From: SUG2458 sp051872335
GTDB lineage: Bacteria > Bacillota_I > Bacilli_A > RFN20 > CAG-826
Direction: 5' to 3'
Assembly (NCBI GenBank): GCA_051872335.1
Contig: JBJEDT010000019.1
Span: 21,404-85,403, forward strand
Length of the DNA: 64,000 bases
In this document: positions 42,074 through 50,774 of the stretch, in pieces
Numbering within the stretch: position 1 is the first letter of the stretch
Layout: every line of letters starts with the position of its first letter
Notes under the pieces: generated by a model
What the model saw: the letters and a program-made list of their open reading frames with translations, nothing else
Database searches by the model: none
What the model was told of the DNA's origin: nothing
Translations under genes and position numbers: made by a program

Positions 42074-43474
42074 CTAACCAACACTTCCATTCATATCCAT
42101 TTTTATTAATTGGTTAAGCTCAACAGCATATTCCATTGGTAATTCTTTTGAGAATGGTTCAATAAATCCCATAATAATCATTTGAACTGCGTCTTTTTCT
42201 TTAATTCCACGAGACATCAAATAGAATAATTGTTCTTCATTAATTTTAGAAACCGTTGCTTCGTGTTCAATAAAAGATTCATTATTCATCATTACATTCG
42301 TTGGAATAGTATCACTTTTTGAAATATCATCAAGAATTAAAGTATCACATTCAACGTGACTCTTACAATTTATAGCATTTTTACCATGCATTACTTTTCC
42401 ACGATAATTAGCTATACCTCCGCCTCTAACAATTGATTTAGAAATAATTGTTGAAGTAGTATTTGGAGCAAGGTGGATCATACGAGCACCTGCGTCTTGA
42501 TATTGACCTTTAGAGGCAACAGCAATAGAAATACAAGTTCCTTTTGCTCCTTCACCAGCTAAAATACAAGCTGGATATTTCATATTTACTTGTGAACCGA
42601 TATTTCCGTCAATCCATTCCATTTGTGCGTTTTCAAAACATTTAGCTCTTTTAGTAACTAAATTTACAATATTATTTGACCAGTTTTGTACTGTTGAATA
42701 ACGGCATTTGCCACCTTTTAATATAACAATTTCCACAACAGCAGCATGTAAAGATTCTTTAGAATATGTAGGTGCAGTACAACCTTCAACATAATGAACA
42801 TCTGCTCCCTCATCAACAATAATTAAAGTACGTTCAAATTGACCACTTTTCTCATTATTAATTCTAAAATAAGATTGTAATGGCTTATCTAGTTTAACTC
42901 CTTTAGGAATATAAATAAACGAACCACCTGACCAAACTGCTCCATTTAATGCAGAAAACTTATTGTCTCCATAAGGGACAACCGTATTAAAGAATTTCTT
43001 AAATAATTCAGGACATGTTTTTAAAGCTGTATCGGTATCTAAAAATATTACACCTTTATCTTCAACTTCTTTTAGCATATTGTGATATACAGCTTCACTC
43101 TCGTATTGAGTTGAAACACCAGCTAAATATTTTTGTTCAGCTTCAGGAATACCTAATTTATCAAATGTATTTCTGATTGTTTCAGGTACTTCATCCCATG
43201 ATTTTTCGACTTTTTCACTTGGTCTAATAAAATAAGTATAACTATTAAAATCTAGTGAACTTAAATCTGGGCCAAAAGAAGGTAAAGGTAATTCATTAAA
43301 AGCTTTTAAAGATTTTAGACGAAATTCTAACATCCATTCAGGTTCGTTTTTAAGTTTAGAAATCTCACGAACAACTTCTTCATTTAAACCTTTCCCAGTA
43401 TTTAAAATAGAAACATCTTCATTTTTAAAACCGTACTTATAATCTTCTGAAGGTAATTTTTCATTATTTGCCAT
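42074..43474 (-). CDS. sufB: Fe-S cluster scaffold subunit SufB
   Basis: The 466-aa protein is the SufB subunit of the SufBCD scaffold. It contains the typical AVWSGGSFIYIPKGVKLDKPLQSYFRIN near 185, the beta-helix core, and the C-terminal ISKINEEQLFYLMSRGI. Length fits (465 in B. subtilis). It closes the sufC-D-S-U-B set and ends 1 bp before mnmG begins. It resembles SufD (45140-45958) in the final domain, as expected for paralogues. Confidence 0.97.
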   Translation of the reverse strand: MANNEKLPSEDYKYGFKNEDVSILNTGKGLNEEVVREISKLKNEPEWMLEFRLKSLKAFNELPLPSFGPDLSSLDFNSYTYFIRPSEKVEKSWDEVPETIRNTFDKLGIPEAEQKYLAGVSTQYESEAVYHNMLKEVEDKGVIFLDTDTALKTCPELFKKFFNTVVPYGDNKFSALNGAVWSGGSFIYIPKGVKLDKPLQSYFRINNEKSGQFERTLIIVDEGADVHYVEGCTAPTYSKESLHAAVVEIVILKGGKCRYSTVQNWSNNIVNLVTKRAKCFENAQMEWIDGNIGSQVNMKYPACILAGEGAKGTCISIAVASKGQYQDAGARMIHLAPNTTSTIISKSIVRGGGIANYRGKVMHGKNAINCKSHVECDTLILDDISKSDTIPTNVMMNNESFIEHEATVSKINEEQLFYLMSRGIKEKDAVQMIIMGFIEPFSKELPMEYAVELNQLIKMDMNGSVG

Positions 43475-43476
43475 AT

Positions 43477-43920
43477 TTATTGTTCACCTTCAATCTCTTT
43501 CAAAATACTATCAAAACCACGCCAACCAATGGTAGCACATTTGATTCGAGAAGCTTGCTTTGAAGTGTTTTTAAAAACAATTGCATCTTCTAAACAATCT
43601 TCATCAAAATCTTTTTCATTTATCATATTAATATAATTTTGATATATTTCTTTAGCTTCATCTAAAGTTTTTCCAACTAATAGTTCAGTCATTATTGAAG
43701 TTGAAGCTGTAGAAATTGTACAAGCAACACCATCAAAAGCAATATCTTTTAAGATACCGTCTTCATATAACACAAAAACATAAATATCATCAATGCATGA
43801 CGCAGAATCCATATGTATCTTCTTGTAACGAGGATCATCGACTGTTCTTTTATTTCGAGGATTCTCATAGTGATCCATAATAATTTGTCTCATCATTAAA
43901 GGGCTAAGCGAAATAGGCAT
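43477..43920 (-). CDS. sufU: Zinc-dependent sulfurtransferase SufU
   Basis: The 147-aa protein accepts sulfur from SufS in Gram-positive bacteria. All four zinc ligands of SufU can be placed: Cys and Asp in SASCIDD near 38-40, Cys in GVACTISTAS near 64, and Cys in IKCATIGWRGFDS near 128. The insertion typical of SufU relative to IscU is present. It overlaps sufS by 17 bp, so the donor and acceptor are translated together. Confidence 0.95.
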   Translation of the reverse strand: MPISLSPLMMRQIIMDHYENPRNKRTVDDPRYKKIHMDSASCIDDIYVFVLYEDGILKDIAFDGVACTISTASTSIMTELLVGKTLDEAKEIYQNYINMINEKDFDEDCLEDAIVFKNTSKQASRIKCATIGWRGFDSILKEIEGEQ

Positions 43921-45136
43921 CTAAAAAGTCCCCTCCTGTCTTACATGCTTCTACTAAAGCATCAATTTCTTCTTTAGTTGTATATAAATATAAACTTGCT
44001 CTTAAAGTAGCATGTGTATTTAAAAAATCCATTAATATTTTTGCACAATGTTGACCAGAACGAACACATATTCCTTTTGAATTTAAATATGTGGCAGCGT
44101 CTTGAGCAAAAACACCTTTGATATTAAAAGTAATTATACCTGAATCTGCCTTTTTATTATAAATAATAACATTATCCAATTTTTCTAATTTTTCTAAAGC
44201 ATATTGATGTAATTCCATTTCATATTTATGGATATTATCCATACCGACTTCATTTAAAAACTCAATAGCTTTTTTTAAACCTAAAACTCCTTCAATATTT
44301 TGAGTTCCGGCTTCAAATTTATATGGTGGGAGTAATAAGCTAATATTTCCACACATATCAAAACGAGCATTCATTCCTCCTCCAGACATAAGTGGGTCCA
44401 TTTTTTCTAGCAAGGAATACTTTCCATAAAGAACCCCAATTCCAGTTGGACCACACATTTTATGCCCTGAAAAAGCTAAAAAATCACAATCTAAATCTTT
44501 AACATCTGTCTTTAAATGCGGAACACTTTGAGCGCCATCTACTACAACAACAATTCCTTTTTCATGTGCTATTTTACAAATTTCTTTAATAGGAACAACG
44601 TAACCTAAAACATTAGTAACATGAGCAATAGAAATAACTTTTGTTTTTTCTGTAATACTTTTTTTAACATTTTCAACAGTTAATCTACCTTCTTCATCAA
44701 GTGGAATATAACCTATTGAACAACCTATCATTTCAGAAATCTTAAACCAAGGTAATACATTTGAAGCATGTTCAGCTTGTGTTAATAAAACTTCATCACT
44801 ACTTGTCAAAAATTTTGTTCCATATCCAAAAGCAACTAAATTTAATGAATTAGTTGTACCAGATGTAAAGACGACCTCAGTCTTGTCACAGTTAATAAAA
44901 TCAGCAACAGTTTGACGAGCTTCATCATACATAACATCAACTTTATGAGCTAAATCATAATCCCCACGATGAGCATTAACACAATACTCGTTATAGTATT
45001 CTGAAATAGCATCCAAAACAACATAAGGTTTGAATGTTGTTGCGGCGTTATCTAAGTAAACAAGGTCATGATTTTGCATTTTTTTATTGCTAGAAAACAT
45101 TCCAAATTGTTCTCTTACTTTTTTTACATCATACAT
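43904..45136 (-). CDS. sufS: Cysteine desulfurase SufS
   Basis: This 410-aa PLP enzyme takes sulfur from cysteine. It has EHASNVLPW near 125, the PLP-Lys in FSGHKMCGPTGIGVLYGK near 225, and the active-site Cys in GICVRSGQHCAKILMDF near 363, with the short loop of group II enzymes. It lies between sufD and sufU in a tightly packed operon. Confidence 0.97.
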   Translation of the reverse strand: MYDVKKVREQFGMFSSNKKMQNHDLVYLDNAATTFKPYVVLDAISEYYNEYCVNAHRGDYDLAHKVDVMYDEARQTVADFINCDKTEVVFTSGTTNSLNLVAFGYGTKFLTSSDEVLLTQAEHASNVLPWFKISEMIGCSIGYIPLDEEGRLTVENVKKSITEKTKVISIAHVTNVLGYVVPIKEICKIAHEKGIVVVVDGAQSVPHLKTDVKDLDCDFLAFSGHKMCGPTGIGVLYGKYSLLEKMDPLMSGGGMNARFDMCGNISLLLPPYKFEAGTQNIEGVLGLKKAIEFLNEVGMDNIHKYEMELHQYALEKLEKLDNVIIYNKKADSGIITFNIKGVFAQDAATYLNSKGICVRSGQHCAKILMDFLNTHATLRASLYLYTTKEEIDALVEACKTGGDFLDAYFA

Positions 45137-45139
45137 ATA

Positions 45140-45958
45140 TTACACCCTCCTTTGAATGACTTTTTCAATCGAGGAAGCAATTTCTTCTTCATCAAAATAT
45201 TTAATAATAGGATTCAAATATCCTAATGTAATTAGTCTTTTTGCATCATCTTTTGTAATACCACGAGAGCATAAATAAAATAAGTGTTCTTCGTTAACTT
45301 GGCCTACAGTTGCGGCATGACTAGCTTCAACATCGTTTTCATCAATTTTTAAAATAGGGCAAGCTTTTGCATTACAATTTTTATCAAAAACCATAATTTT
45401 TGCTGTTTGATGAGCTTTAGCTCTTTTTGCACCATTTCTAATATATCCAACACCGGAAAAAGTTAAGGTTGCTTCATTTTCACAAACACCATAATTATCC
45501 ATTATTGCTTCAGTATTTAAAGCATTGTGATTAAAAGATATCTCAAATTCTTTCTTATCTTCTGAAGTTGATAAACTAGCGAGGTGCCAAAAAACAGAAC
45601 TATAATTACCATCTAAATCAAAACTAAATGAACACTTCTTTGTACCATTATCAAAATCAGCATAAGCTGCTTCGCAAGAACTATTTTCATTTAATGAGAG
45701 ATGATATTTTGTAGAACAAGCATCATCTAATGAGCATATAGTCAATTTTAATTTACTATTTTTACCGATGAAATAATTGACATTATTACATCTATTTTGA
45801 CCTAATTCCAGGACATCAATTTTACTATCGTCTTTAATAAAAATATCAACATTACAATTCATAAAATTTTCCCACTTAATAACATAGTTATTAGTGTCAC
45901 TTAAATGGAGTTGAATATTCTCTACTAAAGAATCTTTTTCCAACTCTATTCTATTCAT
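45140..45958 (-). CDS. sufD: Fe-S cluster scaffold subunit SufD (short form)
   Basis: The 272-aa protein has the SufB/SufD beta-helix and C-terminal domain: KAHQTAKIMVF, DVEASHAATVGQVNEEHLFYLCSRGITKDDAKRLI. The His of SHAATVG is the cluster-site residue in SufD. Most SufD proteins are about 430 aa; the N-terminal helical region is missing here. It overlaps sufC by 8 bp and precedes sufS. The position and motif make SufD likely rather than a second SufB. Confidence 0.9.
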   Translation of the reverse strand: MNRIELEKDSLVENIQLHLSDTNNYVIKWENFMNCNVDIFIKDDSKIDVLELGQNRCNNVNYFIGKNSKLKLTICSLDDACSTKYHLSLNENSSCEAAYADFDNGTKKCSFSFDLDGNYSSVFWHLASLSTSEDKKEFEISFNHNALNTEAIMDNYGVCENEATLTFSGVGYIRNGAKRAKAHQTAKIMVFDKNCNAKACPILKIDENDVEASHAATVGQVNEEHLFYLCSRGITKDDAKRLITLGYLNPIIKYFDEEEIASSIEKVIQRRV

Positions 45959-46778
45959 GTTTTAATACTTCCTTTGTCGCACAACTTCCAATTGAAATTG
46001 TATTCATTTCTTGTGTATCTTTTTCAATCTTAATGCCAAGTTCAGTTCTAATCCATTCGTAACCTGTTGTATCAATCTTTTTAATAATTTCAGGTCCACC
46101 TTCGACAACAATTTTACCATTAATCATAACTGCTGCACGTGTTGGATGAATTAAATCATATAAACGTGCATAGTGTGAAACAACTAAAAATCCCATATTA
46201 GTTTCTTTTTTAATTTTATTAATAGCATCAGAAACAATTGAAATGGCATCAACATCAAGACCTGAGTCAATTTCATCTAACATAGAAATAGATGGATTTA
46301 ATAACATCATTTGGAAAATTTCATTACGCTTTTTTTCGCCACCTGAAAAACCTTCGTTTAATGATCTATTAACCATATCCATTGAAAATTTTACTTCTGT
46401 AGATGCAGTTTCTAAAGCTTTATAAAATTGGAATAAAGAAAGAGGTTTTTCTCTTCTTGCATTCATAGCAGCTTTTAAAAAATCAGAATTTATAACGCCT
46501 GGTACTTCACTAGGATATTGCATTGCCAAAAAAAGACCAGCACGAGAACGTTCATCAACTGTCATTGAAAGTACATCTTGACCATCTAATAAAATTTGTC
46601 CTTCTGTAACTTCATATTTAGGATGTCCCATGATAACAGATAACAAAGTAGATTTACCATGACCATTAGGACCAAGTAGAGCTAATGTCTCGTTTTCTTT
46701 AATAGTTAAATTAACACCTTTTAATATTTCTTTATCTTCAACTTTTGCGTGTAAATTAATAATTTGCAAAGTAGCCAT
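45951..46778 (-). CDS. sufC: Fe-S assembly ATPase SufC
   Basis: The 275-aa ABC-type ATPase drives the SufBCD scaffold. It has Walker A LGPNGHGKSTLLSVIMGHP near 35, the signature GFSGGEKKRNEI near 144 and Walker B MLDEIDSGLDVDA near 167, the SufC form. The last 25 or so residues (ending CATKEVLKHE) extend past the normal 250-aa length and overlap the sufD start. It starts the suf operon with a good promoter. Confidence 0.97.
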   Translation of the reverse strand: MATLQIINLHAKVEDKEILKGVNLTIKENETLALLGPNGHGKSTLLSVIMGHPKYEVTEGQILLDGQDVLSMTVDERSRAGLFLAMQYPSEVPGVINSDFLKAAMNARREKPLSLFQFYKALETASTEVKFSMDMVNRSLNEGFSGGEKKRNEIFQMMLLNPSISMLDEIDSGLDVDAISIVSDAINKIKKETNMGFLVVSHYARLYDLIHPTRAAVMINGKIVVEGGPEIIKKIDTTGYEWIRTELGIKIEKDTQEMNTISIGSCATKEVLKHE

Positions 46779-46801
46779 TTAAATCACTCCAGTTCTTTGT
46801 T

Positions 46802-46830
46802 ATTTTACACTACAATAGGAAATACTACAA
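46802..46830 (-). promoter_or_regulatory. suf operon promoter
   Basis: On the minus strand TTGTAG, 17 bp, TAAAAT, followed by a leader of about 17 nt. It would drive sufC-D-S-U-B and, with no terminator seen, mnmG-rsmG-parA. Confidence 0.7.
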
Positions 46831-46847
46831 ATAAAACGATAAATTTT

Positions 46848-46888
46848 TTATTAAAAAATAAAAAAAGAAGTTCACTATTGTGAACTCC
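46848..46888 (-). terminator. Terminator after the YjcZ-like pair
   Basis: GGAGTTCAC and GTGAACTTC form a 9-bp stem (one G-U) with an AATA loop, followed on the minus strand by TTTTTTTATTTTTT. Confidence 0.9.
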
Positions 46889-46904
46889 TAGTAATAATCT
46901 TATT

Positions 46905-47015
46905 TTAGCAACAAGTATTGCAACATCCCACGTTACCACATGGGGTGCATCCTATACCAACAATAACAAGTAAAATAAATAAGACCAAAACAACTGCAAA
47001 ATAGTTATTTCCCAT
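46905..47015 (-). CDS. YjcZ-like Cys-rich mini membrane protein 1
   Basis: This 36-aa protein reads MGNNYFAVVLVLFILLVIVG, then a short tail with CTPC, CC and a final CC. A ribosome-binding site (AGGAGGG) precedes the ATG at 47015. The hydrophobic core with V.FILL.IVG matches the YjcZ family of tiny sporulation membrane proteins. The family tail is normally short and without so many cysteines; here there are 6 Cys in 15 residues. It is the second of two such genes, 14 bp apart, and is followed by a strong terminator. It was too short for routine gene finding. Confidence 0.75.
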   Translation of the reverse strand: MGNNYFAVVLVLFILLVIVGIGCTPCGNVGCCNTCC

Positions 47016-47029
47016 AATTGACCCTCCTA

Positions 47030-47179
47030 CTAAAACCAGTTATTTCCGCAGCCACAGCCTCCACATGGATTACAGCATGTGTTACCACAGCCACCTCCAC
47101 AACAGCCACAACCGATAATTGCAATTAAAATGAATAATACAAGAATAAAGCACCAACCGCCGTTTCCACAGTTATTCAT
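47030..47179 (-). CDS. YjcZ-like Cys-rich mini membrane protein 2
   Basis: The 49-aa protein starts MNNCGNGGWCFILVLFILIA, then IIGCGCCGGG and a tail with CC, C, C and CGC. AAGGAGG lies before the ATG at 47179. It has one membrane segment (about 10-23) and 11 cysteines, most as CC or CxC pairs in a Gly-rich tail. It resembles the downstream gene in layout, so the two are probably duplicates. YjcZ-type proteins are expressed in sporulation; the Cys tails could cross-link or bind metal, which is inference. Confidence 0.75.
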   Translation of the reverse strand: MNNCGNGGWCFILVLFILIAIIGCGCCGGGCGNTCCNPCGGCGCGNNWF

Positions 47180-47198
47180 AAGTTCCTCCTTGACACGA

Positions 47199-47207
47199 TA
47201 TAATATG
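47199..47207 (-). promoter_or_regulatory. Possible sigma-K/E-type -10 for the YjcZ-like pair
   Basis: CATATTATA on the minus strand fits CATANNNTA. No AC or ATA was found at the right distance upstream, and the leader would be about 15 nt, so this is tentative. Confidence 0.3.
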
Positions 47208-47351
47208 TAGACATCATTAAATTTTTACTAAATCCCAAAATTTAAATCAAAGTAGCCCAAATTTTGCCAACTTTTTCCTACGCACGCGCATATGTGATAA
47301 ATAATTATTACTTTTACTTGTATTTGTTTAATAAATTGAGTAAAATATTTT

Positions 47352-47360
47352 TGCTATATT
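47352..47360 (+). promoter_or_regulatory. Extended -10 promoter for the lipoprotein pair
   Basis: TGCTATATT is an extended -10 element 26 bp before the first lipoprotein ATG, followed by GGGAGGA. No good -35 at 17 bp. Confidence 0.4.
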
Positions 47361-47385
47361 TTTATATAAGGGAGGAAAACTGTTT

Positions 47386-49149
47386 ATGAAAAATAAACTT
47401 ATATCCCTTGGTCTTGTAGCTGGTTTCTCAATCGTTGCATTATCTTCATGTAACGATTATCTAAAAAAAGGCGAAGATCAAGTGATTCTCACTATTGGAG
47501 ATAAAAAAATTACAGCAGATGAACTTTTATCAGAATTTAAAGATTCTAATTCCACTAGTGTAGCAGCTTTCTATAATGCTATTAGCGAAGTATTAATTAG
47601 AAATGCAACAAAAACGTATGCTGCTTCTTCTGAATTACAAACACAAGTTGATACAGAAATTGAGAGATTTAAAGAAAAAGCACATGACAGTGCAAAATCA
47701 AACGGCACATCTTATAAAGAAGAATTAAACAATGCATTAGCTTCTGAAGGTGTAGAAGATTTAGATGAATATAGAGAACACTATGTTTTCACTAAATTAC
47801 AAGAACACTTAACAGATCAATATTATGAAGATCAAATTAAAAATGCATTGTCATTAAGTGATGATGCAGAAAATCCATATGGATTATTAGGCTCATATAT
47901 TAATCAAGTTATTCCTTATCACGTACGTCATATCTTAGTTAACGTAAGTGCATCAGGTTCTTCAATTTATGATCCAGAAATTTCTGAAACTGAAGCAGTT
48001 AACTTATCTACTGTTATTAGACGTATCGCTAACGTTAATAAAGATGGTACAGAAAAAACAACTAAAGAAACATTTGGTCAAGTTGCTTATGATGCATCTG
48101 ATGACGATACAAGTGCAAAGCAATATGGTGATTTAGGAATTATGTCTACTAAAACATCATTTGTTAATGAATTCAAACTAGGTATTTACGCATATGAATC
48201 ATTATATGCTAATACAAGTGCAACACGCGTTTCTTCATTCTTAGACGAAGATAATACTTATAGCATTCCTGCTGATGCTAAGTCTTACATTACAACAAGA
48301 AGTGAAGTAATTAAAAACGAATCAAATGTTGATGTTACAAGAAGAACAAATGGTATTGGTTATATTCCATTTGAATATACTCAAAAACTTGAAGAAGTCA
48401 GTAGTTTAACAACAGATAGCAATGGTAAATTAGTTAATGATGGTGATGCTACTTATTACCCACGTAATATTTACTTCACAAATTTCTTTAATGATCATGG
48501 TATTAACGTTATCACAAATTCTACTGAAGTCGGTAACTTCAAGAAAATTCCTGGTCTATTCAATGATCAACCAGTATTATGCGCTGATGGTGATACAAAT
48601 AAAGTTGTCTTAGTAACACGTGCAGGTTCAAGTTATCAAGGCGTTCACTTCATGGTAATTGAAAAATCTGGTATCAGTGATACTTTAGAAAATCAAGTTA
48701 AATACTATGACAATAGAACAGCTGCTCAATTAAGAAAAGATGGAGATGAATCTTTAATTGGTACAACATTTGTAACATACTTAACATCTAGTACTTCTGA
48801 AACTCAAAAATCTCGTGCTGAATCAATTGAGACAGAAGTAAAGGGATTCGACAGCATGTTAGATGCAAGAATTTTTGAACATTATCTAGGTTACTCAGAT
48901 CCTGAAAATGGTATTGAAGCAGTAACAATTGCAGATGAAGGATTAAAAAATTCTATTGAAGAATATATCGAAACAACTCGTGCTAAATATGATATGTCCG
49001 CTGTTTCAAGTAATGAAGATGCTTGGGAATCATATTTAGATACATTATCAGTACAAGATGAATATGCTTCACGTAAGGTATCATTAATTTGTGCTGGTAA
49101 ATTCTCAAGTGGATATACTGAAGGAGATGGCTGCTATGTTAAAAAATAA
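47386..49149 (+). CDS. PrsA-like peptidyl-prolyl isomerase lipoprotein with interrupted parvulin domain
   Basis: The 587-aa protein has a lipoprotein signal with lipobox ALSSC (Cys 22). A SurA/PrsA-type N-domain opens with ILTIGDKKITADELLSEFK. The parvulin domain begins at VRHILVNV near 180, reaches YGDLGIMSTKTSFVNEFKLG near 247, and appears to be completed by YQGVHFMVIEKSG near 416, with an insertion of about 140 residues between. PrsA folds secreted proteins outside the membrane. In B. subtilis prsA also lies near hit and yhaM, as here. It overlaps the next lipoprotein gene by 14 bp. PrsA identity is probable, not certain. Confidence 0.78.
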   Translation: MKNKLISLGLVAGFSIVALSSCNDYLKKGEDQVILTIGDKKITADELLSEFKDSNSTSVAAFYNAISEVLIRNATKTYAASSELQTQVDTEIERFKEKAHDSAKSNGTSYKEELNNALASEGVEDLDEYREHYVFTKLQEHLTDQYYEDQIKNALSLSDDAENPYGLLGSYINQVIPYHVRHILVNVSASGSSIYDPEISETEAVNLSTVIRRIANVNKDGTEKTTKETFGQVAYDASDDDTSAKQYGDLGIMSTKTSFVNEFKLGIYAYESLYANTSATRVSSFLDEDNTYSIPADAKSYITTRSEVIKNESNVDVTRRTNGIGYIPFEYTQKLEEVSSLTTDSNGKLVNDGDATYYPRNIYFTNFFNDHGINVITNSTEVGNFKKIPGLFNDQPVLCADGDTNKVVLVTRAGSSYQGVHFMVIEKSGISDTLENQVKYYDNRTAAQLRKDGDESLIGTTFVTYLTSSTSETQKSRAESIETEVKGFDSMLDARIFEHYLGYSDPENGIEAVTIADEGLKNSIEEYIETTRAKYDMSAVSSNEDAWESYLDTLSVQDEYASRKVSLICAGKFSSGYTEGDGCYVKK

Positions 49150-50707
49150 TAAACTTAAATTATTTGGAATTGCTTTTGCAGCAATGGCATTAGTCGGTTG
49201 TACATACACAGTCACACCTCAAGGCTATAACGACAAATTAGTTAATAGCAATGATGATATTATTAATAACTCAGTAAGTACAGTTTACGACTCACTAGTT
49301 GATGATGGCGTTGTTAATTCAGTTGTTTTTGACAAAGTCATGCAAGAAATTGCTCAACAAAAGCTTCCTGAATACTATGATCAAGAAAAAGGATTCTTCG
49401 ATAGTAAAGAAGAATTTGAAAAAGAAGTTGACAAATTAGTTGATGAAAAATTCTATGAAATGATTTCAGGTGGTTCATATCAAGTCGATAATAAATTTGA
49501 TGAAAGATTATTATTCAACGACTTAAAACAACAATTATATAAAGTTGTTGAAAATGAAACTAAAGGATTCAATACTGAAACAGTATTTACTCCTGAAACT
49601 AAGAGTTATGCATTAGAAGAATTAGATGCTAATGATAGAAACCACTTAGGTGGAGATGGAACTTACGTTGAAGGTGATATCCTTTACGGAGATTATTCAG
49701 ACTATAAAGAAAGAAAACTAAAGAAAGAAGTTGAATTAGAATTACTATATACTAAATATTTAGAGGATAATTCTTATGCAAACATCGGAAGATCTTATGC
49801 ACGTAAAGTAAGTTACATTGCAATTGAAAAAGATTCAGCTCATCCAGATGCAGCAAAAAATACTATTGATGCATTCTTAACTGAATTTGTAGCAAATGGT
49901 GTATCTGATTTAAATATCCTTTCAAAATTATGGAAAGGTGTTGATTATTCAAATGAAACAGGTGAATTATCAGCAGAACTTCAAAATGTTATTTCAACAT
50001 ATAATTTAAGAACATTAGCTGATAATATCGAAGATGATTTCTTAAAGATTATGGATTATGATCCAATGACAGATACATATACTCCAAAATCAAAAGAATT
50101 GACTGATTCTTCATTAGAAAGTTCATTCACAAGTTCTTATACACAACCTGCTATTAAAGGTAAAGAACAAAAAGATATCGAATTAGCTAAAAAAGAATTA
50201 GTAACTGATGGTTGGTATATTAAAAACGGTGGTTTAACAAGTTTACCAACTTCAATTCGCTCACGTTTATTCGATATTAGAACTGCTTCTGATTTCCATA
50301 CTATCGCTGAAAATGAAGATGGTAAAAAGAATGAAGGAACATATAATTTCTTACAATATCACTATGGTACAACATTCCTTGTTCCACAAATTTCAGAAAC
50401 AGGAAGTTCAAACGACTTATCAAATGTTGTATTCTATGATCGTGATTCTTCAACTTACTACATTATTATTGTTGAAGATGCATTAAATTCTAGTGTCTTA
50501 AACTTATCTCAAGCTGCAAATAAAGAAGAAGAAAAAGCTATTAGAAAGAATGCTCACGAAGTTGCAAAAATGTTAGGAACTAAAGATTCCAATAAAACAG
50601 AAGCAACTATCTATTATCTAAAAAATGCAGGTATCATCTTCCATGATGAAGATGTCTATAATTACTTCAATAGTAATTACGGCGATGCATTCGACGATGA
50701 AGACTAA
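49136..50707 (+). CDS. Lipoprotein, possible degenerate PrsA paralogue
   Basis: I start at ATG 49136 (MLKNNKLKLFG) after GGAG, within the end of the upstream gene; the frame to 49091 has no site. This gives 523 aa with lipobox ALVGC (Cys 22). The first third is a charged helical region like the PrsA N-domain. A stretch ARKVSYIAIEKDS near 220 and YYIIIVEDALNS near 440 may be remnants of the first and last parvulin strands, but the GDLG motif is missing, so catalytic activity is doubtful. It may form a heteromer with the first lipoprotein. The acidic C-terminus ends in DDED. Confidence 0.65.
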   Translation: MLKNNKLKLFGIAFAAMALVGCTYTVTPQGYNDKLVNSNDDIINNSVSTVYDSLVDDGVVNSVVFDKVMQEIAQQKLPEYYDQEKGFFDSKEEFEKEVDKLVDEKFYEMISGGSYQVDNKFDERLLFNDLKQQLYKVVENETKGFNTETVFTPETKSYALEELDANDRNHLGGDGTYVEGDILYGDYSDYKERKLKKEVELELLYTKYLEDNSYANIGRSYARKVSYIAIEKDSAHPDAAKNTIDAFLTEFVANGVSDLNILSKLWKGVDYSNETGELSAELQNVISTYNLRTLADNIEDDFLKIMDYDPMTDTYTPKSKELTDSSLESSFTSSYTQPAIKGKEQKDIELAKKELVTDGWYIKNGGLTSLPTSIRSRLFDIRTASDFHTIAENEDGKKNEGTYNFLQYHYGTTFLVPQISETGSSNDLSNVVFYDRDSSTYYIIIVEDALNSSVLNLSQAANKEEEKAIRKNAHEVAKMLGTKDSNKTEATIYYLKNAGIIFHDEDVYNYFNSNYGDAFDDED

Positions 50708-50717
50708 CTTTTAAAAC

Positions 50718-50748
50718 AAAAGAGAGACAAATGTCTCTCTTTTATTAT
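50718..50748 (+). terminator. Terminator after the lipoprotein pair
   Basis: AAAAGAGAGAC and GTCTCTCTTTT form a perfect 11-bp stem with an AAAT loop, then TTATTATAT. Confidence 0.9.
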
Positions 50749-50774
50749 ATAATAGATAATAGAGGTGAAAAACT

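Noticed and set aside
38590..42090. Replication origin near mnmG-rsmG-parA
   Set aside because: The gene order suggests proximity to oriC, but no dnaA, dnaN, rpmH or cluster of DnaA boxes is seen; suf and dacB lie on either side.
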